NCBI GenBank assembly: GCA_016874715.1
Contig: VGTK01000050.1
Span: 1-33,339 of the forward strand
DNA: 33,339 nucleotides
Source: Deltaproteobacteria bacterium
Lineage (GTDB): Bacteria; Desulfobacterota; Binatia; UBA12015
Direction of reading: 5' to 3'
Shown in pieces: positions 9,661 through 18,811 of the stretch; the stretch's first letter is position 1, and the number at the start of each line of letters is the position of its first letter. Under the pieces are notes generated by a model. It was not told the DNA's origin. It searched no databases and worked only from the letters and a program-made list of their open reading frames with translations. The translations under genes were made by a program, and so were the position numbers.

Positions 9661-10800
9661 GTGCGACGGAGCGCGGGCGTCGCTCCTGCCTCCGAGAACG
9701 TTCGGATCGCGTGCGTCCTGCTGTGCGGATTGCTCGGGAGCGTCGCAGGCGCGTCGGCAGCTCCCATCCAGTGGAAGGTCGCGGACGGCGGCAACGACCA
9801 CTTCTACAACGTCATCGGTGTGCCACGCGGCATCTCGTGGCCCGACGCGAACGCGGCGGCGATCGCGCGTCGCAGCGGCTGGCACCTCGCGACCATCACG
9901 TCGCCGGAGGAGAACGCGTTCGTCTACGGGCTCGTCGCCGGCAAGCCGCAGTTCTGGAAGTGCTGCGACGGTGGCGTCGCGATCGGCCCGTGGATCGGCG
10001 CGACGCGAGCGGGATTGAGCGGCGCCTTCTCGTGGGTCACCGGCGAGCCGTTCCCGTACGCGAACTGGGCGACCGACGAGCCGGCGGGGGGCGATCGCGT
10101 CACGCTGTTCGCGTCGGGCGCGCCCGACGGTCCCCTGTGGGACGCCGTCGGCGGCACGCGCGAGGACGTGGTGTCGTACGTCATCGAGACCGAGGAGGCG
10201 GAGCGGCTGGTGGCGGTGATCGAGGAGCCCACGTGTGCAGGCTCGTCGGGCATCTCCAACATCCGCGGCTTCGCCTTCAGCTCGATCAGCGGCGTGACGA
10301 TCGACCGCGTCGTCGAGGTGACGTTCGACCGCGACACCGACGACGAGGCCGAGACCGAGATCGCGTGCTGCTCGAGCCGCGGCGACGTGCGCGCCGTCTT
10401 CCCGGTTGCGGCGCAGCGCAGCGGGTTCTCCGGCATCTTCAACTGGTGCCTGCTGGCACCGGGGCGGCACACGATCAGCCTGCTGCTCGAGAGCTCGACC
10501 GGACAGAAGCTGCGCGTGTCACGCGACTTCGTGTCGCGCTGCGAGCACCCGGACGATCCTTTTCTGACGGCCGGCGAGTTCGACTGGCGGAACGCCGCCG
10601 ATGCGTGCACCGCCGGTGCCGGCGGCACGCTCGTCTGCCGTCCGAAGAGCGAGGTGTGTGACGGCGAGGTGCGCTACCGCTGGAGCCAGGCGACGCAGGG
10701 CCTGGTCCTCGACACCGGCTGCGTCGCCGACGCGACCAACCCGCCGGCGCCGCCGGCGTGCAGCGACACGATCACGGAGGAAGTCGAGACCGACGACTGA
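9661..10800 (+). CDS. Secreted protein with C-type-lectin-like domain
   Basis: 379 residues from GTG 9661; the frame is open from TTG 9601, but neither start has a clear ribosome site. A hydrophobic segment (IACVLLCGLLGSVAGASA) is a signal peptide. About 120 residues of C-type-lectin fold follow: ISWPDANAAAIARRSGWHLATITSPEENAFVY, GPWIGATR, GAFSWVTGEPFPYANWATDEP and a final LWDAV in the WND position (quoted in pieces). The calcium-site tripeptide is degenerate, so carbohydrate binding is not assured. The remaining ~200 residues have several Cys (CCSSRGD, DFVSRCEH, CTAGAGGTLVCRP) and no recognised domain. It is an extracellular binding protein by inference. Confidence 0.72.
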   Translation: MRRSAGVAPASENVRIACVLLCGLLGSVAGASAAPIQWKVADGGNDHFYNVIGVPRGISWPDANAAAIARRSGWHLATITSPEENAFVYGLVAGKPQFWKCCDGGVAIGPWIGATRAGLSGAFSWVTGEPFPYANWATDEPAGGDRVTLFASGAPDGPLWDAVGGTREDVVSYVIETEEAERLVAVIEEPTCAGSSGISNIRGFAFSSISGVTIDRVVEVTFDRDTDDEAETEIACCSSRGDVRAVFPVAAQRSGFSGIFNWCLLAPGRHTISLLLESSTGQKLRVSRDFVSRCEHPDDPFLTAGEFDWRNAADACTAGAGGTLVCRPKSEVCDGEVRYRWSQATQGLVLDTGCVADATNPPAPPACSDTITEEVETDD

Positions 10801-11054
10801 CGGCCGCACCGGGTTCGCCGACCACGCAGGCCGAGGCGTCGCGACCGCGTGTCGGGGTCGCGGAGCGCCGGATCGACGGCGTGTCCGGCGGCACCACCAT
10901 CGCGGCCTCGAAGGTCGACGAGCTCGCCGACTGCATGCTCACCCGGGCCGCCCCGCCCGCCGCGTGATTTGGCTTGACGTGCCGACGCGACTGCGGTCGC
11001 CCTCGGCCGCCTCGAACCCAAGCCGACCCGCGCGTGGTCCGGATGAGGGATTGC

Positions 11055-13744
11055 ATGCGTCCGTCGAACCGATCCCGCACCCGTGCCGCCACCCTCGCGG
11101 TGGCGGTGCTCTTCGTCGCTCTTCCGGTCGCTCACGCCGGTGCGCAGACCGACGTCGTCGCGCCGTTCAGCTTGGGCGGGGCGCTCCTCGGGACCGACAT
11201 CGGTCCGGTCGACGTCGCGGCCGGATCCGACGGCCGTTTCCTGGTGGTGTGGGAGGAGCACCGCAGCCCCTACAGCTACGACTCGCGGAAGGCCGTGAGC
11301 CGGCTCGCCTCCGAAGCCGGCTTCCCGCTCGGCCCGGCGCGGCGCGTCGACTCCAGCTCGCGCGTCTTCGGACCGCTCGTGGGTGCCACTGCCAGCGGCT
11401 ACGTCGCGGGATGGAACTGGATCGTGACCGGGACGGATTACGCCTTCTTCGGTGTTCACATGGACGCCGCTGGCGCCGCCCGCGGCCGCGACTTCAGGGT
11501 CACGCTGCCGATCAACTCGAACACGGTGTTCGGGACGTCGGTGGGCCTGCCGTCGGGGCCAGCCTTCGTCTGGGACCAGTCCGGCCTCTGGGGCCGGATT
11601 CTCGACCTCGAGGGCAACCTGGTTGGCGGCGACTTCCTGATCAGCTCGACGCAGAGTGGTATCTGGCGCAACCGTGCCGCGCCGACCGGCGAGGGCGGCC
11701 TGGTTGCGACCTGGCTGAGCTTCTACGAGGATCCGCCGGATGCCCTCTGGGCGCGCATCTACGGCCCCGACGGACAGCCGCGCACGGCGCAGTTCCTGGT
11801 GACCGACCGCGGCCTCACGGGGCTTCGTGCCGCGGCGAGCCCGACCGGAACGATCGCCGTCCTCACCGTGCTGGACGAGGGCGAGCCCGGAGCGCCCGAG
11901 ATCCGGGCGCACTACTTCGACGCCTCGGGAGCGCCACTCACCGCATTCGTCGCGCACAGCACCGATTCGACGGTGCCCTACATCAGCGGGATCGACGCCG
12001 AATTCGACGATCGCGGCAGCCTCTGGCTCGTCTGGTCGGAGAGCTCGGGTGGGCGATGGACGATCCGCGGCCGCGTCTTCGATCCGGCGGGGAATCCGGC
12101 GGGCCCTGCGGTCGACATCACGAGCCGTATCTCGTCGAGTGTCTCGACGGCGCGGCTCTCGAGCGGCCGCTTCGTCAACGTCTGGCGCGACCACGTCGGG
12201 GGCGACGTCCGCGCCAACGTCGTCGAGCTCTGCGGTCCGGGAGTCACCGACTGCGGTGACGGCGTGGTGAGCGGGGGCTGCGAGCAGTGTGACGCCGGGG
12301 CCGCGAACAGCGATACGCTGCCCGACGCTTGCCGCACCGACTGCACGATCGCGCGCTGTGGGGACGGCACCGTCGACAGCGCCGAGCAGTTCGACGACGG
12401 TAATGTCGCGAGCTGCGACGGCTGCAGCGCCACGTGCGCTCTCGAGGCGGGCGCTCTCTGCGGCGACGGCGTGCGCAACGCGGCCTGCGGCGAGGAGTGC
12501 GACGCAGGCGATGCGAACGGGGCGCCGGGCGGCTGCCGCGCCGAATGCCGATTCCCGTCTTGCGGCGACGGCCGTCTCGACCCGGGAGAGGAGTGCGACG
12601 ACGGCAACACCGCGACCTGCGACGGCTGCGGCTTCCGCTGCGAGATCGAGCTCACTCCACCCGCGCTCTGTGGTCCGACGCACCTTGCAGGCCTGACCAG
12701 CGACCAGCTCGCACGCTTCGAGTCCGGTCGTCGCGCCTTCGTGCAGGTGCGCCGTGCCGAGACGGGGCTCGGCCCGGTCTTCAACGGCGAGAGCTGCGCC
12801 ACGTGTCACCTCGCGCCGACCGTCGGCGGCGCAAGCGATCAGGCGGTGACCCGCATCGGCCGGCCGGGCGCCTCGGGCATCGGCTTCGACCCGCTCGTCG
12901 AGCTGGGCGGCTCGCTCCTGCAAGCGAACGGCATCGAGACGGATGGCTGCACCGTCGCCGGCGAGGTCGTGCCCGCGGCGGCGACGCTCGTCTCACGCCG
13001 CAGCACGCCGCCCCTCTTCGGTCTGGGGCTCATCGACGCGGTGCGCACCGAGGAGATCGCCAGGCGAGCCGACCCGACCGACGACAACCGGGACGGCATC
13101 TCCGGCCGCGTCGCCTCGCTCGGCGTCGGGCAAGTCGGCCGCTTCGGCTGGAAGGCGCAGATCGCCACCCTGCACGACTTCTCCGCCGACGCCTATCGCG
13201 ACGAGATGGGGATCACGACGCCCTTCCGCCCGACCAAAGCGCCCCGCAGGGGCAGTCGGTCACGTGCGACCCGGCACCGGACCCCGAGGACGACGGCGGC
13301 AACGTCGTGCGCTTCACGGAGTTCCTGCGTCTCCTCGCACCCATCGAGCCGGCTCCGCTCGATCCTCTTGCGAAGCTGGGCCGTGCCGCCTTCCGCCGTG
13401 CGCGGTGCGACGCCTGCCATAGCGTCAAGCTCAAGGTGGACGTGGCGCCCGTGGCGGGCCTGAGCGGCAAGCGCCTTCCGATGTGCTCCGACCTGCTCTT
13501 GCACGACATGGGGCCGGCGCTGGCCGACGGCATCCCGCAGGGCGCGGCCAGTGGAAGCGAGTGGCGGACGCCGCCGCTCTGGGGCCTCCGATTCACGGCA
13601 CCCTACCTGCACGACGGCCGCGCCGCGACGCTGGAGGAGGCCGTTCTCGCGCATGCCGGCGAGGGAGCGGGCGCGCGCGATCGCTTCCTCGCGCTCGACG
13701 CCGGCCATCGCGCCGCCCTGCCGGCCTTCCTCGGGGCGCTGTAG
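11055..13744 (+). pseudogene. Exported di-heme oxidoreductase (DUF1111/DHOR type) with Cys-rich repeats; frameshifted near 13240
   Basis: Start ATG 11055 follows GAGGGA and opens a signal peptide (ends near AHAGAQ). Residues ~35-395 are propeller-like repeats (FLVVWEEHRSP, SLWLVWSESS). Then come four Myxococcus-type Cys-rich units of the form CGDG...E.CDDGN..CDGC. In the second the usual Cys of ECDDGN is Phe (EQFDDGN), which would leave a partner unpaired. The rest is a DUF1111-type di-heme domain: CATCH (581-585), FGLGLIDAV, DGISGR, GRFGWKAQ, EMGITTP, then in another frame CDACH (13406-13420), DLLLHDMG, EWRTPPLWGL, YLHDGRAATLEEA. The first frame runs on to 13463 as nonsense. The shift is at about 13225-13245; one extra base in the AAA run at 13236-13238 would restore a continuous ~895-residue protein. 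Either sequencing error or recent decay. Confidence 0.8.
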
Positions 13745-14157
13745 GCGCCGGCGCGTTCGATCATCATCTCTGGGGTGCATCCACGGGGCCGGGAGCGGAC
13801 CCTGCGGACGACATCTGCATCGACGTGCACGCTGGCGTCGCGCGAGCGGGCGCTTCATGCCCTACATCTCGCCGCTCGACGATCCCGAGGGCATCGACCG
13901 GAGCGGTACGAAGCTGGCCTTTGTCACGACGGCAGCGCTGGTTATCGAACGTCGCGAGCCTGGCTCCGCTCCGCCAGGCGCCCGCAAAGTGGGTCATCGG
14001 GGAATCGGGTGCGTGAAATTGCGTCAAGTTCCGTCAGGCTAGAGCGGCGGGAGCATGGTCGCCAGAATCTTGGCTCTTCGGGGGTTCGTGTGAGCGGACA
14101 CCGACCGGGATCGCGCTGCCGGCGGCGAGTTTGGGCGCTTGTGTGCACGGGATCTGC
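13745..14157. other. Intergenic stretch without a convincing gene
   Basis: 413 bases between convergent genes. One frame reads FMPYISPLDDPEGIDRSGT near 13855-13910, which has coding-like composition but no recognised family and no continuation, so it may be a relic. No clear terminator hairpin or RNA gene was found. Confidence 0.4.
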
Positions 14158-16095
14158 TCACGAGTCGTGCGACGTGGCGAGGCCCGCTGCGCCGAGCAGC
14201 GCCTGCACCGCGAGGTGGGCGTCGAGCGGCGTGCCGTCCCAGCGCGGGAAGGCCGTCGTCGCGTCGATCGCGAGGCCGCGCGCCGCGTGCGCCGCGCGCA
14301 GTGCGGCGAGTGCGTCCAGGGCTGCGGCGGCACCGGTCGCGCCGCCGGTGCCGCCGGCGCCGGCGGCGGGCGAGTCGCTCGCGAGCCGTGAGCGCAGCGG
14401 CTCGTCCGCGAGCGGCACCGGCTGACCGCCGCGACGGAAGAAGCGCGGCCCGCCGTCGCGCGCGACGACCACGCGGTAGCCGTGCTCGTGCACGAAGCGG
14501 TGGTGCCTGCGGCAGAGCGACAGCGTGTTCGAGAGGGTGGTCGCGCCGCCGTCGATCCAGGCGACGACGTGGTGCACGTCGGTGATGCGATTCGTGCAGC
14601 CGGGAAAGCGGCAGCCCTCGTCGCGCAGGCGGAGCGCGCGGCGCAGGCGGGGTGAGATGCGGCGCGTGCGGCGGGACGGGAGGCTCGTCGCGCCGGATGC
14701 TGCGCGAGCGGTGGCGTGAGCGTCGCGGGCGCCGGACGCTGCGCGGGCGTCGGTTTGAGGGTCGCGGGTGCCGTCCGTGTCGCGAGCGACGGTGAAGACC
14801 GCGGCGCCGGCGCTCGTATCGTCGACGAGCACGACGGTCGCATCGCAGGCGAGACGCCGCACGGTCGCGAGCGCGAGCGGCGTGCCGTCGGCGAGCGTGG
14901 CGTGCGGTGCGAGGTTCGCCGCGTCAGGGGCGTGCGGGTCGTCGCGTCGGTCGTCCGTGCCCTCTGCGCCCGCCGCGAGCGCCGTGCGGTCGACGTGCAC
15001 GACCAGCTCGACCGGCAGTCCCGCCGTGTCGCGACCGTCCTCGCGGGCGGCGACCGAGGCGAGCCACGACTCCGCGACGGCGACCAGCGCGTCGGCGCGC
15101 GACAGCGCCGGCGGCGGCTCGTGGTGCTGCCGCACACCCGCTCGCTGTGCGGGCGGCGACGTTTCCGCGGAGATTTCCGTCGCAGGTCCCGCGCGGCGCT
15201 CTGTCGTCTCGCCCGGCGACGCGCCCGGCGCGCCCTCCGCGGAAACGCCGCCGACATCGGCAGAGCGCACCTCCGCGGAAACGCCACGGGCGTCGGCCGC
15301 GCGCACCTCCGCGGAAACGCCACCGGCGTCGGCAGTCCGCACCTCCGCGGAAACGCCGCCGGCGTCGGCAGCGCGCACCTCCGCGAAAACGCCACCGGCA
15401 TCGGCAGCGCGCACCTCCGCGGAAACGCCGCCGGCGTCGGCAGCGCACGACGCCCCCGCACGCCACGCCCGGCGCCGCGCCACGTCGAGCGCCTGCAGCA
15501 CGACCGCCGCCTCCTCCGGGCGGAGCCGCGCCTCGATGCGCACCATGCCGTCGTCGGTCTCCCGCACCCGGACGAAGCGCGAGCGCTCCTCGTCCGCGAG
15601 GCTCGGCGGCGGTCCCACTGCCGCGTCGGCGACGACGCGACGGTAGCCGCGGCAGATGCGCTCGAGCTGCGACGCGGTCGCGTGCACCGCCATCTCGAGC
15701 AGCGTCGCCTCGGTGGCGGCGCGCGCGACGCGGGTGATCGCGCGCACCTTCGAGTAGCTGATCGCGCCGCGCCGCAGCGCATCGTCGACCAGGGGCAGCG
15801 TCGCGAGCGCGTGCGCCACGCGGACGCGCTCGCGCGCGGCGCCGAGGTCGAGGCCGATCCGCCAGTTGAGCCAGTGGGCACAGGAGAGAGCGCCGTGCGT
15901 CGCCCAGCCGCTGCCCTCGTCGAAGCCGCGGATCAGGGTCAGCAGCCGGTGCTCGGCGGCGTCGATGAGAGACGCCACCTCGGCGATCTCGTCGGCGAGC
16001 CGGTCGACTTCGGCGGGTGCGAGCGGCGGCGCGAGATGCTCGAGCGCTGCGGGACGCTCGAGCGCTGCGGGATGAATGCCGGATGTCGCGATCAT
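14158..16095 (-). CDS. DUF222 / HNH endonuclease (13E12-repeat family) with internal repeat region
   Basis: 645 residues from ATG 16095 (MIATSGIHP); the frame is open further upstream, but that extension is Arg-rich and non-coding in character. About 30-240 is the helical DUF222 region (ASLIDAAEHRLLTLIRGFDEG, GALSCAHWLNWRIG, ISYSKVRAITRVA). About 245-330 is a low-complexity insert built from the 36-bp repeat listed separately. The C-terminal part has the HNH nuclease core: CRFPGC, then ITDVHHVVAWIDGG, LSNTLSLCRRHHRFVHEHG, with the Cys pair, His-His and Asn expected for a beta-beta-alpha metal site. The family is abundant in Actinobacteria, often multi-copy and of unknown role. A strong start site is not visible. 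It is divergent from the GH29 operon across a 612-base gap. Confidence 0.85.
   Translation of the reverse strand: MIATSGIHPAALERPAALEHLAPPLAPAEVDRLADEIAEVASLIDAAEHRLLTLIRGFDEGSGWATHGALSCAHWLNWRIGLDLGAARERVRVAHALATLPLVDDALRRGAISYSKVRAITRVARAATEATLLEMAVHATASQLERICRGYRRVVADAAVGPPPSLADEERSRFVRVRETDDGMVRIEARLRPEEAAVVLQALDVARRRAWRAGASCAADAGGVSAEVRAADAGGVFAEVRAADAGGVSAEVRTADAGGVSAEVRAADARGVSAEVRSADVGGVSAEGAPGASPGETTERRAGPATEISAETSPPAQRAGVRQHHEPPPALSRADALVAVAESWLASVAAREDGRDTAGLPVELVVHVDRTALAAGAEGTDDRRDDPHAPDAANLAPHATLADGTPLALATVRRLACDATVVLVDDTSAGAAVFTVARDTDGTRDPQTDARAASGARDAHATARAASGATSLPSRRTRRISPRLRRALRLRDEGCRFPGCTNRITDVHHVVAWIDGGATTLSNTLSLCRRHHRFVHEHGYRVVVARDGGPRFFRRGGQPVPLADEPLRSRLASDSPAAGAGGTGGATGAAAALDALAALRAAHAARGLAIDATTAFPRWDGTPLDAHLAVQALLGAAGLATSHDS
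15235..15450 (-). repeat. Six tandem 36-bp units inside the HNH gene
   Basis: Units begin at 15235, 15271, 15307, 15343, 15379 and 15415. On the coding strand each encodes a 12-residue unit close to AADAGGVSAEVR, with single changes (Phe, Thr, Arg, Ser, Val) between copies; the outermost copies are the most divergent. The length keeps the reading frame, so copy number can change without destroying the protein. Confidence 0.9.
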
Positions 16096-16707
16096 GCGAT
16101 GGCTGTACCACCGCCGTTTCGAGGGGGTCTGCGACGGCGCGTGCGCGGCGATCTCGGCGCGCGAGGGGCGAGGCGGCCCCGCGCGGCGCGCGTGCGCTGG
16201 CGAGCGTCGTAGGCGCGCGGCGGGGCCGTCTCGACGGTCCAGCCGCGACGGCCGGGTGGCCCTCGCGGAATCCGTCAAGGGCTGCACGCACATAGAAAAT
16301 CTGGTCGACCCCGAAAGGCCGCGCATCCAGGTCGTCGCTGCCTTCGTGCAGCGCGTGGCGGCCGCACGGCAACCGCGCGGGCCTCGGCGATCGCAACGCG
16401 GAATCAGGACGACCTTTCGCGCCGGCTCGTGCACGCTCCGAACCGCTCCCAGGGCGGCCTGCCGCAGCCTCGACCGTACGAAATCACCCACACAAGAGCC
16501 CGAAGACCGCGCAAAGTAGGGCAGTCTACGAAACCTGAACGGCCGATGACCGGAATACTGAACCGCCCCAGGTGTCATTCTCCACGACCACGACCCACGG
16601 AGGGCAGCCCGTGTTCATTGATGCGACGAGACCGTTTTGGCATCTGTGGGTCCCGGCGCCGTCGGCGCCGGGTGTGGGAGCATTCGCCTCGATCGAGGGA
16701 GACGGCT
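16096..16707. other. 612-base intergenic region between divergent genes
   Basis: It must hold promoters for the HNH gene and the GH29 operon, but no convincing -35/-10 pair was found. About 16270-16640 is less GC-rich than its neighbours. The only clear structure is the hairpin at 16652-16672. An open frame runs through it into GH29, but it is not coding-like. Confidence 0.5.
16652..16672 (+). promoter_or_regulatory. Perfect 9-bp hairpin in the GH29 leader
   Basis: Arms 16652-16660 and 16664-16672 are exactly complementary around the 3-base loop GTC. It ends 35 bases before the GH29 start codon. No T-tract follows, so it could be a leader structure, a protein-binding palindrome or an attenuator; none can be proven here. 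Confidence 0.4.
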
Positions 16708-18192
16708 GTGCACTACGAACCGACGTGGGAGTCCGTGCGGCAGCACCCGCTGCCGACCTGGTACGACGACGCGAAGCTCGGTGTCTTCGTGCACTGGGGC
16801 CTCTACTCCGTGCCGGGTTGGGCACCGCAGGTGCCCGACATCCAGACGATGCTCGTCGAGGATGGCCCGGCGCGCATGCTGAGCCACAACCCCTACGCCG
16901 AGTGGTACTACAACACGATGCGGGTCCCGGGCTCGCCGACGCAGCGGCACCACCGCGAGACCTACGGCCCGGACTTCGCCTACGACAGGTTCATCCCGAT
17001 GTTCGACGAGGGGACGGCGCGCTGCGACCTCGACGCGATCGCCGAGCTCGCGCGGGCGGCCGGGGCCGGCTACGTCGTGCTCACCTCGAAGCACCACGAT
17101 GGGTTCGCCCTGTGGCCGTCGTCCGTCCCCCATCCGGTGAAGGGGGAGTACCACGCGCGCCGCGACCTCGTCGGCGGGCTCCGCGACGCCGTGCTGGCGC
17201 GGGGCATGCGCATGGGTCTCTACTACTCGGGGGCGTGGGACTGGCCCTACAATGAGGTCGTGCTCCGACAGGGCGCCGACGTCGTGCTCGCGACCCCGGA
17301 GGACCCGCGGTACCTCGCCTACGTCACCGCGCACTGGCGCGAGCTCATCGAGCGCTACGAGCCGTCGCTCCTGTGGAACGACATCGGGTGGCCGCGTGAT
17401 CCGGCCCTCCCCGGGCTGTTCGCGGAGTACTACAACGCGGTGCCCGACGGCGTCATCAACGACCGGTGGGTCCAGCCGACCTTCACGCGGAACCCGGTGA
17501 GCGTCGCGCTGCTCCGCGGCGCGGGGCGAGCGATCCAGGCACTGTGGCGGTTCATCCCCGAGAAGCGCAAGCGCCTCACCTTCCCCGGGGCCGCGTGGTA
17601 CGACTTCTCCACCCCCGAGTACGAGAGCCTCGGCGACATCCGCGAGAAGAAGTGGGAGTCGACCCGCGGCGTCGGCCACTCCTTCGGGGCGAACCGCAAC
17701 GAGCGACCCGAGAACATCGTCACCGCGGCCGAGCTCGTCCGTTCCCTCTGCGACATCGTCTCGAAGAACGGGAACCTCCTGATCGGCGTCGGCCCGAACG
17801 AGTCCGGTGCGATCCCCGAGGAGCAGGCTGCTCCGCTGCGCGGACTCGGTACGTGGATGGCCCGGAACGGGGACGCGCTGCGCGGGACGCGGCCGTGGAA
17901 GATCGCCTCGACCGTCACCGACGACGGTACCGAGGTGCGGTTCACCGCACGGGACGGCGTCGTCCACGCGCTGCTGCTCGACCGTCCGGGCGTCCGGGAG
18001 TTCACGCTCGGCGGCATCGACGCGGCGAGCGTGTCGGAGGCGGTCCACCTCACGACGGGTGTCTCGCTCGGACGCGGTGAACGCGACGGCGTGCTCACCC
18101 TCACGCTGCCCGACACCGCGCCCGACGAGGACGCATACGCCATCCGGCTCGGTCCCGGCGTGGTGTTGCGGGGGGCCGCCGCCGCGTCGTGA
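16708..18192 (+). CDS. GH29 family alpha-L-fucosidase
   Basis: 494 residues, no signal peptide, so probably cytoplasmic. The start is GTG 16708 (VHYEPTWESV), with GAGGGAG about 6 bases upstream; the open frame extends further but the upstream residues are not coding-like. GH29 signatures are all present: LGVFVHWGLYSVPGWAP, YVVLTSKHHDGFALW, MGLYYSGAWDWPY, and the nucleophile Asp225 in LLWNDIGWP. NGNLLIGVGPNESGAIPEEQ is the usual end of the catalytic barrel, followed by a small C-terminal beta domain. Length is typical for bacterial GH29. It hydrolyses terminal alpha-L-fucosides; the acid/base residue cannot be assigned by eye. It is the first gene of a same-strand cluster, 45 bases before the DOMON-like gene. 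Confidence 0.9.
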   Translation: MHYEPTWESVRQHPLPTWYDDAKLGVFVHWGLYSVPGWAPQVPDIQTMLVEDGPARMLSHNPYAEWYYNTMRVPGSPTQRHHRETYGPDFAYDRFIPMFDEGTARCDLDAIAELARAAGAGYVVLTSKHHDGFALWPSSVPHPVKGEYHARRDLVGGLRDAVLARGMRMGLYYSGAWDWPYNEVVLRQGADVVLATPEDPRYLAYVTAHWRELIERYEPSLLWNDIGWPRDPALPGLFAEYYNAVPDGVINDRWVQPTFTRNPVSVALLRGAGRAIQALWRFIPEKRKRLTFPGAAWYDFSTPEYESLGDIREKKWESTRGVGHSFGANRNERPENIVTAAELVRSLCDIVSKNGNLLIGVGPNESGAIPEEQAAPLRGLGTWMARNGDALRGTRPWKIASTVTDDGTEVRFTARDGVVHALLLDRPGVREFTLGGIDAASVSEAVHLTTGVSLGRGERDGVLTLTLPDTAPDEDAYAIRLGPGVVLRGAAAAS

Positions 18193-18237
18193 TGGCGGGG
18201 CGTTGTCGCCGCCCGGCAGGTCGGGTATCGCCGCGGC

Positions 18238-18798
18238 ATGGAGAAGCCCCTCGGGCCGCTCGTGCCGCACCCGGCGGCGCAGCCGTCGGCGGGCGTCGCC
18301 GTGCTCGCGTCCGTGGCGCTCGACGGTCGCGGCCTCGTCCTGCGCTTCTCCGTCCGCGCCGCACCGCACCAGGTCGTCGTGGCGCCGCGGTCGCAGCACC
18401 CCGGGCGCCGCGACCGGCTCTGGGAGCACACCTGCTGCGAGGCCTTCGTCGGTACGGCTTCGGGGGACGCCTACCTCGAGGTGAACCTCGCGCCGTCGGA
18501 GGACTGGGCGCTCTGGGCGTTCGACGGGCATCGCGCCGGCATGCGCGCTGCCGCGTGCGGCCCGCCGCGCCTGCGCGTGCTGCGCATGCCGCGCGAGCTG
18601 CGCGTCGACGCGATCGTCGATCCGGAAGCGGTGCAGGGGTTCCTCGGCCCGCCGCCCTACCGGGTCGGTCTCTGCGCGGTGGTCGAGGAGCAGGGCGGGC
18701 AGCGCGCGTACTTCGCGCTCGCGCACGCCGGCGAGCGTCCGGACTTCCACGCCCGGGAGTCGTGGACGCTCGAGGTTTACCCGGACGCGATCAAGTGA
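18238..18798 (+). CDS. DOMON-like domain protein
   Basis: 186 residues, a single beta-sandwich-type domain. RLWEHTCCEAFVG (about 60-72), YLEVNLAPSEDWALWAFDGHRAGM and the final ESWTLEVYPDAIK are characteristic of the short DOMON-like family found in proteobacteria, usually of this length. DOMON folds bind heme or sugars, but the ligand for this branch is unknown. There is no signal peptide, so it is presumably cytoplasmic. It sits 13 bases before the NamZ gene; as I recall, this pairing with DUF1343 recurs in other genomes, which would tie it to MurNAc or muropeptide handling. The ribosome site is weak. Confidence 0.78.
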   Translation: MEKPLGPLVPHPAAQPSAGVAVLASVALDGRGLVLRFSVRAAPHQVVVAPRSQHPGRRDRLWEHTCCEAFVGTASGDAYLEVNLAPSEDWALWAFDGHRAGMRAAACGPPRLRVLRMPRELRVDAIVDPEAVQGFLGPPPYRVGLCAVVEEQGGQRAYFALAHAGERPDFHARESWTLEVYPDAIK

Positions 18799-18811
18799 GA
18801 GGCTCGACGCG

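Noticed and set aside
13225..13245. Programmed -1 frameshift in the DUF1111 gene
   Set aside because: No slippery heptamer of the usual type and no downstream stem was seen; tRNA re-pairing at CCC or AAA would mismatch, so error or mutation is simpler.
15235..15450. CRISPR array (regular 36-bp periodicity)
   Set aside because: Units are contiguous with no spacers, lie in a coding frame and encode a protein repeat; no cas genes are present.
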